This document shows positions 7,981 through 16,690 of a stretch of DNA of 32,467 bases, one piece after another. Within the stretch, counting starts at the first letter, position 1, and each line of letters begins with the position of its first letter. Below the pieces are notes generated by a model. That model was given only the letters and a program-made list of their open reading frames with translations, had not been told where the DNA came from and searched no databases. The DNA is from Pseudomonadota bacterium (lineage in GTDB: Bacteria > Pseudomonadota > Gammaproteobacteria > Pseudomonadales > Moraxellaceae): contig JAKBFV010000026.1 in the NCBI GenBank assembly GCA_021833365.1, positions 1-32,467 of the forward strand, read 5' to 3'. A program made the position numbers and the translations under genes.

Positions 7981-9360
7981 ATGAGAACGCCGCGACGCTA
8001 CCTGCTGGTCGCGCTGGGACTATCCATGTCCCTACACCTGCTGGCGTTCTTCTACCCGACCTTGCTCACTGCGAGCGAGGATCTGTCACCCCCTGATCAG
8101 GCCAATGTGCTGAGCCGCCACGCTGGTGGCCATCTCAGCCATGTGCATCTACAGCTGAACGCGGATGGTGATCTGCCGGCTGCCGGCCGTACGCTGCATA
8201 TTCACTGGTTGTTGCCGGCACTCATCACCAAGCCGGCGCCGGCACGGCCCCCTCGCACAGCACACCGGCATCACCGCCACCACCCCTACAAGAAACGCTT
8301 GGCTCAGCAGGCTGCACCTGCACCGATACCTACACCGATACCTACACCGATACCTACACCTGCACCAGCACCTGCACCAGCACCCCTGCCTGCATCTATC
8401 GCGACAAACACGTCCAGCGATGCTCCCATCGTCGACAGCCATGCTGTCCATGCACCGCTGCCCAATCCACCACCGGCACCGATGCTTCCGGCAAGCCCGC
8501 CGGCACCCGCCGATACCAGCAGCGCACCACCATCGGTGGCTGAGCCGAATGCCGATGTCGCGCACAGCGATCAAAGCACACCGACCCTGCTGCCACCGGC
8601 TGACCTCGATACCCATGCTTTCCCGCACGATGTGCGTGCCCTCTATCACTTGCGCGTCGGTCTCAGCATCCCCGTCGGCGCCGATGCCCTCGAGCACTGG
8701 CAGATCCAAGGCTCGACTTATCACTTGCAGCTGGATGCACGCAAGTTCGGTTTCAAGGCGCGCATCATCAGCCTCGGCGCGATCAGTGAACATGGCCTCG
8801 CGCCGCAACACTTTGAGCTGCAGCTCAATGGTCATTCCCATACCGTGGCCGACTTCTCCTATGCCTCGCATAGCCTCAGTCAGGGTTCTCCCCTGCATCT
8901 GAAAACCACTGCCTTTCCCGATGGCACACAGGACATGTTCAGCTTCGCCTATCATCTGGCGTTGACCTTCGCTGATCACCCCGACGTCGAGATGACCGTC
9001 ACCAATGGCTCGACGCTCTACCTCCTGCATTTTACCGTTGTCGATGAAGAGACCCTGAGCTTGCCGGCCGGAACTTTACGCACCATCCATCTGCGCGGCA
9101 GTCGCCAGGCCAGTGGCAGCACCCAGACTCAGGCGGGTTTCGACGCCTGGCTGGCACCCGATTTCTGTAACATTCCGGTGCGTATGAGTGGCCCCGACAG
9201 CTCCGGACATCTTTTTGTCATGACGCTGAAGTCCCTGGAGTTTGATGGGCAGCCACTTTTCGGTCAGAATCTGCCCAGGGACATGAGCGACGATGGCCAT
9301 CTGCCCACTCAGCTCGCTCCCCTGCCGGAGGTTCAACCCTTGCTACAGGCGCCACACTGA
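7981..9360 (+). CDS. DUF3108 protein with membrane anchor and proline-rich spacer
   Basis: A 459-residue protein of unknown function. Residues 1-30 form a basic start and one membrane segment (YLLVALGLSMSLHLLAFFYP), so it is probably anchored in the inner membrane. A His/Arg-rich patch (about 85-105: RTAHRHHRHHPYKKR) leads into a Pro/Ala-rich stretch (about 108-185) with three PIPT repeats followed by PAPA repeats. The layout is like TonB, long enough to span much of the periplasm. The C-terminal ~250 residues (from LYHLRVGLSIPVGADALEHW) resemble the DUF3108 family of periplasmic beta-rich proteins. It starts 5 bp after hemL, and its stop overlaps the start of the next gene (TGATG). Confidence 0.8.
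   Translation: MRTPRRYLLVALGLSMSLHLLAFFYPTLLTASEDLSPPDQANVLSRHAGGHLSHVHLQLNADGDLPAAGRTLHIHWLLPALITKPAPARPPRTAHRHHRHHPYKKRLAQQAAPAPIPTPIPTPIPTPAPAPAPAPLPASIATNTSSDAPIVDSHAVHAPLPNPPPAPMLPASPPAPADTSSAPPSVAEPNADVAHSDQSTPTLLPPADLDTHAFPHDVRALYHLRVGLSIPVGADALEHWQIQGSTYHLQLDARKFGFKARIISLGAISEHGLAPQHFELQLNGHSHTVADFSYASHSLSQGSPLHLKTTAFPDGTQDMFSFAYHLALTFADHPDVEMTVTNGSTLYLLHFTVVDEETLSLPAGTLRTIHLRGSRQASGSTQTQAGFDAWLAPDFCNIPVRMSGPDSSGHLFVMTLKSLEFDGQPLFGQNLPRDMSDDGHLPTQLAPLPEVQPLLQAPH
8321..8380 (+). repeat. 12-bp tandem repeat inside the proline-rich spacer
   Basis: Three perfect copies of CACCGATACCTA (8321-8356) are followed by two copies of CACCTGCACCAG (8357-8380), a variant of the same unit. They encode the PIPT and PAPA repeats of the DUF3108 protein. 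The unit length keeps the frame, so copy number could change without breaking the gene. Confidence 0.9.
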
Positions 9361-10619
9361 TGCCGGATCTCTCGACTTCGCTGTTAGGCTTCCTCGCCGC
9401 CATGCTCATCGGCGCCCTCATCGGCCTCGAACGTGAACGCCACAAGAGCGAACTCGCTGAATCTGGTGCACCGGGCGTACGCTCTTTTGCCATCGCCGCT
9501 CTCAGCGGCGCCACCGCCAGCTGGCTGCAACAAAATCACCCTTTCCCGGGATTGCTGCTAGCCATCTGCGCCCTCGTCGCTGCCGCTGGCCTGCTGCAGT
9601 TCACCGCTGAGCTCTACCATCAGCGCGAGAGCAGCAGCCTGACCACACAGCTGGCACTGATCATGAGCGTACTCCTCGGCGCGCTCGCCATGGACTCGCG
9701 TCACCTCGCCGCCGCTCTGGCCATCTGTACCATGGCGCTGCTCGCCTACAAACGCCCCCTGCATGAAGCGATCAAGTCTTTGCATGAGGACGATGTCTAC
9801 GCTGCCGCACGCCTGTTGATCGTTTTTTTCATCATTTTACCGCTCCTGCCACAACACGCCGTCGACCCCTGGGGAGCGATCAATCCCTATCAGCTCGGCT
9901 GGCTGGTGGCGCTCTTATCTGGCTTGAGCTTTGCCGGTTATCTGGCGGCGCGCCACTTTGGCCGCACACAAGGCAGCCTGCTCACCTCGCTCGCCGCCGC
10001 TCTGGTGTCGAGCACCGCCGTCACCCTCAGTCTGGCGCGCCAAAGCCGACGTCTGGCTGCGAACGAGCGCGAACATCTGTTGTTGGCGGCTAATGCCGCT
10101 GCTGCCTGGGGCGTCATGTTCGTGCGTCTGCCGCTGGTCGTGGCCCTGCTCGATCCGCACCTCGGCGTCTGGGTCGGCGTGCGTGAAGTTCCCCTGGCCC
10201 TGCTCTGCGGCCTGTTCGCCGTGGTTGCCCTGCGCCGCTCGCAACAGACTACTCACGGCAGCAATGCTCCGGAGTTGCGTAATCCCTTCAGCCTACTGGA
10301 AGCCCTGCAATACGCCTTCTTCCTCGCTGCCCTGTTGCTCATCGCCCATCTCGCCAACACCTATCTGTCACCGCGCGCCCTGCCCTTCGTCGCCGCGATC
10401 GCCGGTCTCACCGACGTCGACCCGATCAGCGTCGCCATGGCGCAGCAGGCTCTCCATGCCACCAACCCGAGCCCTTTCGCGCAAGCCATCCTGGTCGCCA
10501 CGATCAGCAATTCGGTGGTGCGCTTCATCATCGCCATCGTCATCGGCCAAAAACGCTTCTTCCTGCCACTCCTCGCCCTGCTGCTGGCGATCTGCCTGCC
10601 CCTGGTCGCCTGCTTGTGA
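9360..10619 (+). CDS. MgtC/SapB-DUF4010 family integral membrane protein
   Basis: A 419-residue, very hydrophobic protein with roughly a dozen possible membrane segments. The N-terminal ~140 residues carry the MgtC-type signature (LLGFLAAMLIGALIGLERER, then GVRSFAIAALSGATASWL). The rest resembles DUF4010 (LLTSLAAALVSSTAVTLSLARQSR, LPFVAAIAGLTDVDPISVAMAQQAL, VATISNSVVRFIIAIVIGQKRF). Such proteins are membrane proteins of unsettled function, sometimes tied to magnesium or stress. The ATG overlaps the stop of the DUF3108 gene, so the two are translationally coupled and may work together. It ends the run that begins with hemJ. Confidence 0.85.
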   Translation: MPDLSTSLLGFLAAMLIGALIGLERERHKSELAESGAPGVRSFAIAALSGATASWLQQNHPFPGLLLAICALVAAAGLLQFTAELYHQRESSSLTTQLALIMSVLLGALAMDSRHLAAALAICTMALLAYKRPLHEAIKSLHEDDVYAAARLLIVFFIILPLLPQHAVDPWGAINPYQLGWLVALLSGLSFAGYLAARHFGRTQGSLLTSLAAALVSSTAVTLSLARQSRRLAANEREHLLLAANAAAAWGVMFVRLPLVVALLDPHLGVWVGVREVPLALLCGLFAVVALRRSQQTTHGSNAPELRNPFSLLEALQYAFFLAALLLIAHLANTYLSPRALPFVAAIAGLTDVDPISVAMAQQALHATNPSPFAQAILVATISNSVVRFIIAIVIGQKRFFLPLLALLLAICLPLVACL

Positions 10620-10643
10620 ACCTGCATGACGTCGAAAGCCAAT

Positions 10644-10687
10644 CCTTAGTTTGAAAGTTTGACATCTATCGAACTAATGACTAAGGT
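10644..10687 (+). promoter_or_regulatory. Promoter with operator-like dyad before the oxidoreductase-SDR-arsR genes
   Basis: A consensus -35 TTGACA lies at 10659-10664 and, after 17 bp, TAAGGT at 10682-10687 is a weak -10. The -35 is inside an imperfect palindrome at 10656-10675 with arms AGTTTGA and TCGAACT (6 of 7 bases pair). An outer repeat CCTTAGT (10644-10650) / ACTAAGG (10680-10686) encloses it perfectly. A regulator dimer bound here would block RNA polymerase; the ArsR-type regulator three genes downstream is the natural candidate. The dyad is seen; the binding partner is inferred. Confidence 0.6.
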
Positions 10688-10717
10688 AGGCGCGTCATCG
10701 TCATCGAGAGGACCATC

Positions 10718-11956
10718 ATGAGCGATCCCTTGCAACGCCCCCTGACCCTGCCCAATGGCAGCATCCTGCCCAATCGCATCGCCAAGTCCGCCATGAGCGA
10801 AGCCCTGGGAACACCCGACAATCATCCCACGGCCGCCCTCGATGCTTTGTATCGGCGTTGGTCGCAAGGCGGCTGCGGCCTGCTCATCACCGGCAATGTC
10901 ATGGTCGATCGTCGTGCCCTCGGTGAGCCCAACAATGTCGCTCTCGAAGATGATGGCGATCTGGCGATGCTGCAAGCCTGGGCCGAAGCTGCCACCAGCG
11001 CCGGCAACGCCTGCTGGATGCAGCTCAACCATCCTGGCAAACAGGCCCCGAAAGGTTTGAACCAGGAGACCGTCGCGCCTTCCGCCGTCGGCTTTGGTGC
11101 GGAACTTGCGCGCTTCTTCGACACACCACGCGAACTCAAGGAGAGCGAGATATGGGATATCATCGCCCGCTTCGGTCGCGCCGCCGCCCTGTGTCAGCGT
11201 GCCGGTTTCACCGGCGTGCAGATCCATGCCGCGCACGGTTACCTGATTTCGCAGTTCCTCTCGGCACGCCATAATCTGCGTCAGGATGCCTGGGGCGGTG
11301 ATGCCGAACGCCGCCGCCGCTTCGTCCTCGAAGTCTACGCCGCCATACGCACGGCCGTCGGCGCCGACTTTCCTATCGGCATCAAGCTCAATTCCGCCGA
11401 TTTCCAAAAAGGCGGGGTCAGCGAGGAAGAGGCCAGCGCCCTCATGCGCAGCCTCGACGCTGCCGGCATCGACTTGATCGAGATCTCAGGTGGCACTTAC
11501 GAAGCACCGGCGATGTCGACCGGCATGTCCCTCGCCAACAGCAGTCGCGAACGGGAAGCCTACTTCCTCAGCTTTGCCGAAAAAGTTCGCCATGAGGTCA
11601 AGGCCCCCCTGATGGTGACGGGAGGATTCCGCACACGCCAGGGCATGGTTGCCGCTCTCGACAGTGGCGCCCTCGACCTCATCGGCCTCGCCCGCCCGCT
11701 GGCGATCGAACCGGACTTTCCGCGCCGCATCCTGGCTGGAGAGCCGCCGCGCCAGAAGACTCCCGCCCGCATCAGCACTGGCATCGGGGCGATCGATCGC
11801 ATGGCGTTGATGGAAGTCGCCTGGTATGGCCGCCAGTTGCGCCGCATGGGTCAGGGCCATGAGCCCAAACCCCGCGAAAGCGCTCTCGCTTCTCTCGCCA
11901 TGACCCTGTTCGAATCAGGCTGGCATACCTTGCGTTCACGCCGCGTGCGCGCCTAA
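10718..11956 (+). CDS. NADH:flavin oxidoreductase, Old Yellow Enzyme family
   Basis: FMN-dependent TIM-barrel reductase, probably acting on activated C=C bonds such as enones; the natural substrate is unknown. Residues in order: FMN-binding start RPLTLPNGSILPNRIAKSAMSEALG (about 6-30), LLITGNVMVDRRA (about 55-67), WMQLNHPGKQA (about 99-109), the substrate-binding HAAHGYLISQFLS (about 169-181, histidine pair), KLNSADFQKGGVS, then VTGGFRTRQGM and LIGLARPLAIEP near the C-terminus for phosphate binding. At 412 residues it is the length of single-domain OYE proteins, without the Fe-S and NAD domains of 2,4-dienoyl-CoA reductase. The first gene after the dyad promoter; a weak GAGAGGA site precedes the ATG. 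The SDR follows after 17 bp. Confidence 0.9.
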   Translation: MSDPLQRPLTLPNGSILPNRIAKSAMSEALGTPDNHPTAALDALYRRWSQGGCGLLITGNVMVDRRALGEPNNVALEDDGDLAMLQAWAEAATSAGNACWMQLNHPGKQAPKGLNQETVAPSAVGFGAELARFFDTPRELKESEIWDIIARFGRAAALCQRAGFTGVQIHAAHGYLISQFLSARHNLRQDAWGGDAERRRRFVLEVYAAIRTAVGADFPIGIKLNSADFQKGGVSEEEASALMRSLDAAGIDLIEISGGTYEAPAMSTGMSLANSSREREAYFLSFAEKVRHEVKAPLMVTGGFRTRQGMVAALDSGALDLIGLARPLAIEPDFPRRILAGEPPRQKTPARISTGIGAIDRMALMEVAWYGRQLRRMGQGHEPKPRESALASLAMTLFESGWHTLRSRRVRA

Positions 11957-11973
11957 ATCTCAGGAGTCCGAAC

Positions 11974-12759
11974 ATGACCACCCCATCCACCGCCCTCATC
12001 ACCGGCGCATCGAGCGGCATCGGCCGCGCTCTCGCACAACGCTTCGCCGCCGCCGGGCACGCCCTCATCCTGGTCGCCCGACGCGAAGCCGCCCTGCAGG
12101 AACTGGCGCAGGAACTCCGTCAGCGCCATAACATCACAGTCACCGTCATCGCTCATGACCTCAGCACCACAGGGGCCGCGGCCGCTCTGATGCAGGACAT
12201 CGAGGCCGCCGGCCTCGAGGTCGACATCCTGGTCAACAATGCCGGCCTCGGCTTCAATGGCGCTTTCGTCGACTCCGAATTACCACAGATCCAGGCCATG
12301 CTGCAGGTCGATATGATCGCGCTCACCGAACTCTGCCATCTCGCCTTGCAGGGCATGAAGCGCCGCGGTCATGGTCGTATCCTCAATGTCGCCTCGGTCG
12401 CCGCCTTCCTGCCTTGTCCGCAATTCGCCGTCTATGCCGCCTGCAAAGCTTATGTCCTGTCGCTATCGGAGTCCCTGCGGCATGAATTGCGCGGCGCGAA
12501 CATCAGTGTCACCTGCCTCTGCCCGGGAGCGACAGCGACGGAATTCCACGCTGTCGCCGGCAACGAGGGCACCCTGATCATGCGCATGATGGACAGCCCG
12601 GAGATGGTCGCCGAACAAGCCTATCGCGCGACCCTGGCCGGGCGCGGCATGATCATCAGCGGCTGGATCAACAAGCCTCTACCCTTCTTCTTGCAGCTTC
12701 TGCCGCGCTCCTGGGCGATGAGCCTGGCCGGTCGCGCCGCCCGCCGGCAGGTGGCCTGA
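11974..12759 (+). CDS. Short-chain dehydrogenase/reductase (SDR)
   Basis: NAD(P)-dependent oxidoreductase with a Rossmann fold, 261 residues, the classical SDR size. The cofactor loop TGASSGIG is at about 10-17, the NNAG motif (LVNNAGLGFNGAF) at about 88, and the active site has S in NVASVAAFLPCPQFAVYAACKAY with Y..K in YAACK. The segment CLCPGATATEF follows. ARRE after the second strand suggests NADP(H). It resembles the DltE/YqjQ-like SDR group; the substrate cannot be told. It shares a transcript with the OYE-type reductase (17-bp gap, GGAG site before the ATG), so both may act on the same carbonyl or enone compounds. Confidence 0.88.
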   Translation: MTTPSTALITGASSGIGRALAQRFAAAGHALILVARREAALQELAQELRQRHNITVTVIAHDLSTTGAAAALMQDIEAAGLEVDILVNNAGLGFNGAFVDSELPQIQAMLQVDMIALTELCHLALQGMKRRGHGRILNVASVAAFLPCPQFAVYAACKAYVLSLSESLRHELRGANISVTCLCPGATATEFHAVAGNEGTLIMRMMDSPEMVAEQAYRATLAGRGMIISGWINKPLPFFLQLLPRSWAMSLAGRAARRQVA

Positions 12760-12770
12760 GATCAAGCCTT

Positions 12771-12801
12771 GCCGCCATCGTGATTTACCGGCGATGGCGG
12801 C
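12771..12801 (+). terminator. Hairpin after the SDR gene
   Basis: GCCGCCATCG (12771-12780) and CGATGGCGGC (12792-12801) form a perfect 10-bp stem with an 11-nt loop, 12 bp after the SDR stop. No T-run follows, so it is not a standard intrinsic terminator. It may be a transcript-stabilising or partly terminating structure between the SDR and arsR genes. Confidence 0.45.
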
Positions 12802-12833
12802 GACTGCTAGACTAAGCTCTTTGGCGACCCTCA

Positions 12834-13154
12834 ATGCAGACTTCCGGCATGCTCACTTCTTCCGTTGCGACCGACGAACTGGCGCGCGCTTTCAAAGCAC
12901 TCGCGCACCCCAATCGTCTCGCCATCTATCTTGAGCTCTTGCGCTACAGCGAAACCTCGATCAAACACAGCTGCTGCCTGGGCGACATCATCCGGCACCT
13001 CGATATCGGCGCACCCACCATCTCGCACCACATCAAGGAGCTGGTCAATGCCGACCTGATCCGGGCCGAACGCGACGGTAAATTCCTGCGCTGCCGCATC
13101 AATCCGGCCATGCGCGATCGGCTCGGCGCCTTCTTCAACGCCGCACCGATCTGA
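12834..13154 (+). CDS. ArsR/SmtB-family transcriptional regulator
   Basis: Small winged-helix repressor, 106 residues. It has the typical core: ELARAFKALAHPNRLAIYLELLR (about 17-40), then GDIIRHLDIGAPTISHHIKELVNADLIRAERDGKFLRCRINP (about 48-92), where PTISHHIKEL is the recognition helix. Cysteines occur as a CC pair (about 46-47: KHSCCLGD) and at about 89; the metal-binding ELCVCDL motif of ArsR/SmtB sensors is not present. It may therefore sense something other than arsenite-type metals, possibly an organic ligand or redox state. The start is uncertain: the ATG at 12834 has no clear ribosome site and the ATG at 12849 is a second choice. It lies 74 bp after the SDR and probably controls the dyad at 10656-10675. 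Confidence 0.88.
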   Translation: MQTSGMLTSSVATDELARAFKALAHPNRLAIYLELLRYSETSIKHSCCLGDIIRHLDIGAPTISHHIKELVNADLIRAERDGKFLRCRINPAMRDRLGAFFNAAPI

Positions 13155-13170
13155 GCCTAGGGATACGCTG

Positions 13171-13599
13171 TCATCGGCCCTTGTCGGCCATTTTCCTCAG
13201 GCCACGCCGAATGCCGCCGGCGAGCACGCCCGCCACCAGACCACCGACACCGGGCAGAGGCGACTCGAACCAGATCTGCCAGATGACCTGACAAGCGCCA
13301 TCTCGTTCGTGAAACTCGATCTGCCCACGATGCGCACGCAAGGGCCCGCCACCGCGGCTGATGCGATAATCGATCCGTCGCCCGGCCTGTTGCGCCACCA
13401 CCGTCTCCTCGACAGCCAGTGGCCAAAACCCGATGCGTCGCACCGAACCGACGCCATTGGGCTCGGCATCGCCGGCCCGTATCCTCCGACACGGCACGCC
13501 GAAGACCGCCTGCAACTGATCATGGTCAGAGAGGCGCGCAAACACGGCAGCGCCCTCTTCATGAAAAGATTGTTCAATGCATAAATGGTGCTGACTCAT
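13171..13599 (-). CDS. SRPBCC (START-like) family protein
   Basis: A 142-residue protein starting MSQHHLCIEQSFHEEGAAVFARLSD, the usual opening of polyketide-cyclase/START-type SRPBCC domains. It continues with VRRIGFWPLAVEETVVAQQAGRRIDYRIS and ends with a long amphipathic helix (GGLVAGVLAGGIRRGLRKMADK). Such folds bind hydrophobic ligands; no reaction can be assigned. The frame is open to 13665, but the ATG at 13599 is preceded by AGGAGGAG and is preferred. The gene starts 17 bp after the ATPase gene and converges with arsR, 16 bp apart. Genes of this family often stand near ArsR-linked oxidoreductases, so it may belong functionally with them. Confidence 0.8.
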   Translation of the reverse strand: MSQHHLCIEQSFHEEGAAVFARLSDHDQLQAVFGVPCRRIRAGDAEPNGVGSVRRIGFWPLAVEETVVAQQAGRRIDYRISRGGGPLRAHRGQIEFHERDGACQVIWQIWFESPLPGVGGLVAGVLAGGIRRGLRKMADKGR

Positions 13600-13616
13600 C
13601 TGCTCTCCTCCTGATC

Positions 13617-15422
<1,806 letters not shown>

Positions 15423-15466
15423 CTACACTGCATAACAAGTCCCGCCATCACCGATGAAACCCGACC

Positions 15467-16567
15467 ATGACCCACGATGACAGCGAGCTGTCCTTTCTCG
15501 AGCTCGGCCCTGAACTGATCCAGGAGTTTCTCGCCTCCTGCGAGGATACCTGTGACGCCATCGACCATACCCTGGCGGCTCTCGGTCCCGATGCCGGCAG
15601 CGGCCAGATTCATCGCCTGTTTCGTGACCTGCACTCTTTCAAAGGCAACTGCCGCATGGTGTTTCTCGACGCTTACGTCGACGTCCTGCATGCCTTGGAG
15701 GAGATCGTCGAAGATATGCGCGACGAACGCCTCGATTATCATCCCCTGATCGGCGAGTTCCTCGGCTATGGCGTCCATGCTGTCCATGACCAGATACAGA
15801 CCCTCGTACAGCAGGGCCATCTCGACCATGAGGCCTTGCACGGCCTGCGCCTCTGGATCGAGCAGGCCAACCAGAACCGTGCGGCGCGCATCGAGCAACG
15901 CTTCGCCCTGCCGCACGCCACCGCCACCGCCCCCGCCCCCGTGGCGCTGGCGACGATACCCGACCTCCCCAGCGATCTCGATCTGATGTTATCGCTCGGA
16001 CAAAGACTCGATGGCTTGAGCATCTATCGGCGCGGACGTCTGGAGCTGATGATGGAACTGGCCCATCTGCTCAACACCGCACTCGGGGGGCCCTGTCATG
16101 ACGACCAACTCATGGCTGCCGTCAGCCTGCATGATATCGGCATGGCCTTCGTGCCGCATGGCATCTTCAACAAGGAAGCTGAACTGAGCCGTGATGAGCA
16201 GCGCCTGATGCAAAGCCACGTCGAAGTCGGCTACCAACTCTTACGCCGCATGGGCAACTGGGATGAGGCGGCCATCATGGTGCTGCATCATCATGAGCGC
16301 TATGACGGCAAAGGCTATCCGCAGAAACTGCAGGCCACCGATATTCCCGTCGGATCGCGCATCCTCGCCCTGGTCGACACCTATAGCTCGATCACCAGTG
16401 AGCGCGCCGATCGGTACTCGCGTAAATCCCTGTTCAGCGCCATCGCTGAGATCAATGCCCATCGCGGTAGCCAGTTCGATCCGCACATGATCGACAGCTT
16501 CAATGACGTCATCCGCCAGCAGATAGCACGCCAGCACGCCGGCGAAACAGCGACGCCCGCACGATAG
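15467..16567 (+). CDS. Hpt-HD-GYP signalling protein
   Basis: A 366-residue cytoplasmic protein. The N-terminal part (about 10-130) is a histidine phosphotransfer domain: RLFRDLHSFKGNCRM has the phospho-accepting H56 in the H-S-x-K-G setting. A Pro/Ala linker (about 150-165) leads to an HD-GYP domain (about 175-355), which usually degrades cyclic di-GMP. It has LHDIG (H222, D223), the HHHERYDGKGYP motif (H274 to P285), and ALVDTYSSITS. The residue after HDIG is M226 where active enzymes have K, and the IPD that follows is VPH. Activity is therefore doubtful. It is divergent from the ATPase gene (44 bp between the frames) and lies upstream of acnB. Confidence 0.88.
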   Translation: MTHDDSELSFLELGPELIQEFLASCEDTCDAIDHTLAALGPDAGSGQIHRLFRDLHSFKGNCRMVFLDAYVDVLHALEEIVEDMRDERLDYHPLIGEFLGYGVHAVHDQIQTLVQQGHLDHEALHGLRLWIEQANQNRAARIEQRFALPHATATAPAPVALATIPDLPSDLDLMLSLGQRLDGLSIYRRGRLELMMELAHLLNTALGGPCHDDQLMAAVSLHDIGMAFVPHGIFNKEAELSRDEQRLMQSHVEVGYQLLRRMGNWDEAAIMVLHHHERYDGKGYPQKLQATDIPVGSRILALVDTYSSITSERADRYSRKSLFSAIAEINAHRGSQFDPHMIDSFNDVIRQQIARQHAGETATPAR

Positions 16568-16690
16568 GGCGGCCAGTGCTTTCGCCTTCACCCGGATTGG
16601 ACTAAAATGGCGTGCTGATCCTATCAACCCAAGGCGCACCTTCGATCACGAGTCGATGGTGTTGAGGCCGTCCATATCGAGGAGAGCACC

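Noticed and set aside
12865-13059. Alternative frame over arsR
   Set aside because: The ArsR frame has a clear winged-helix motif; the other frame is Ser/Thr/Pro-rich noise.
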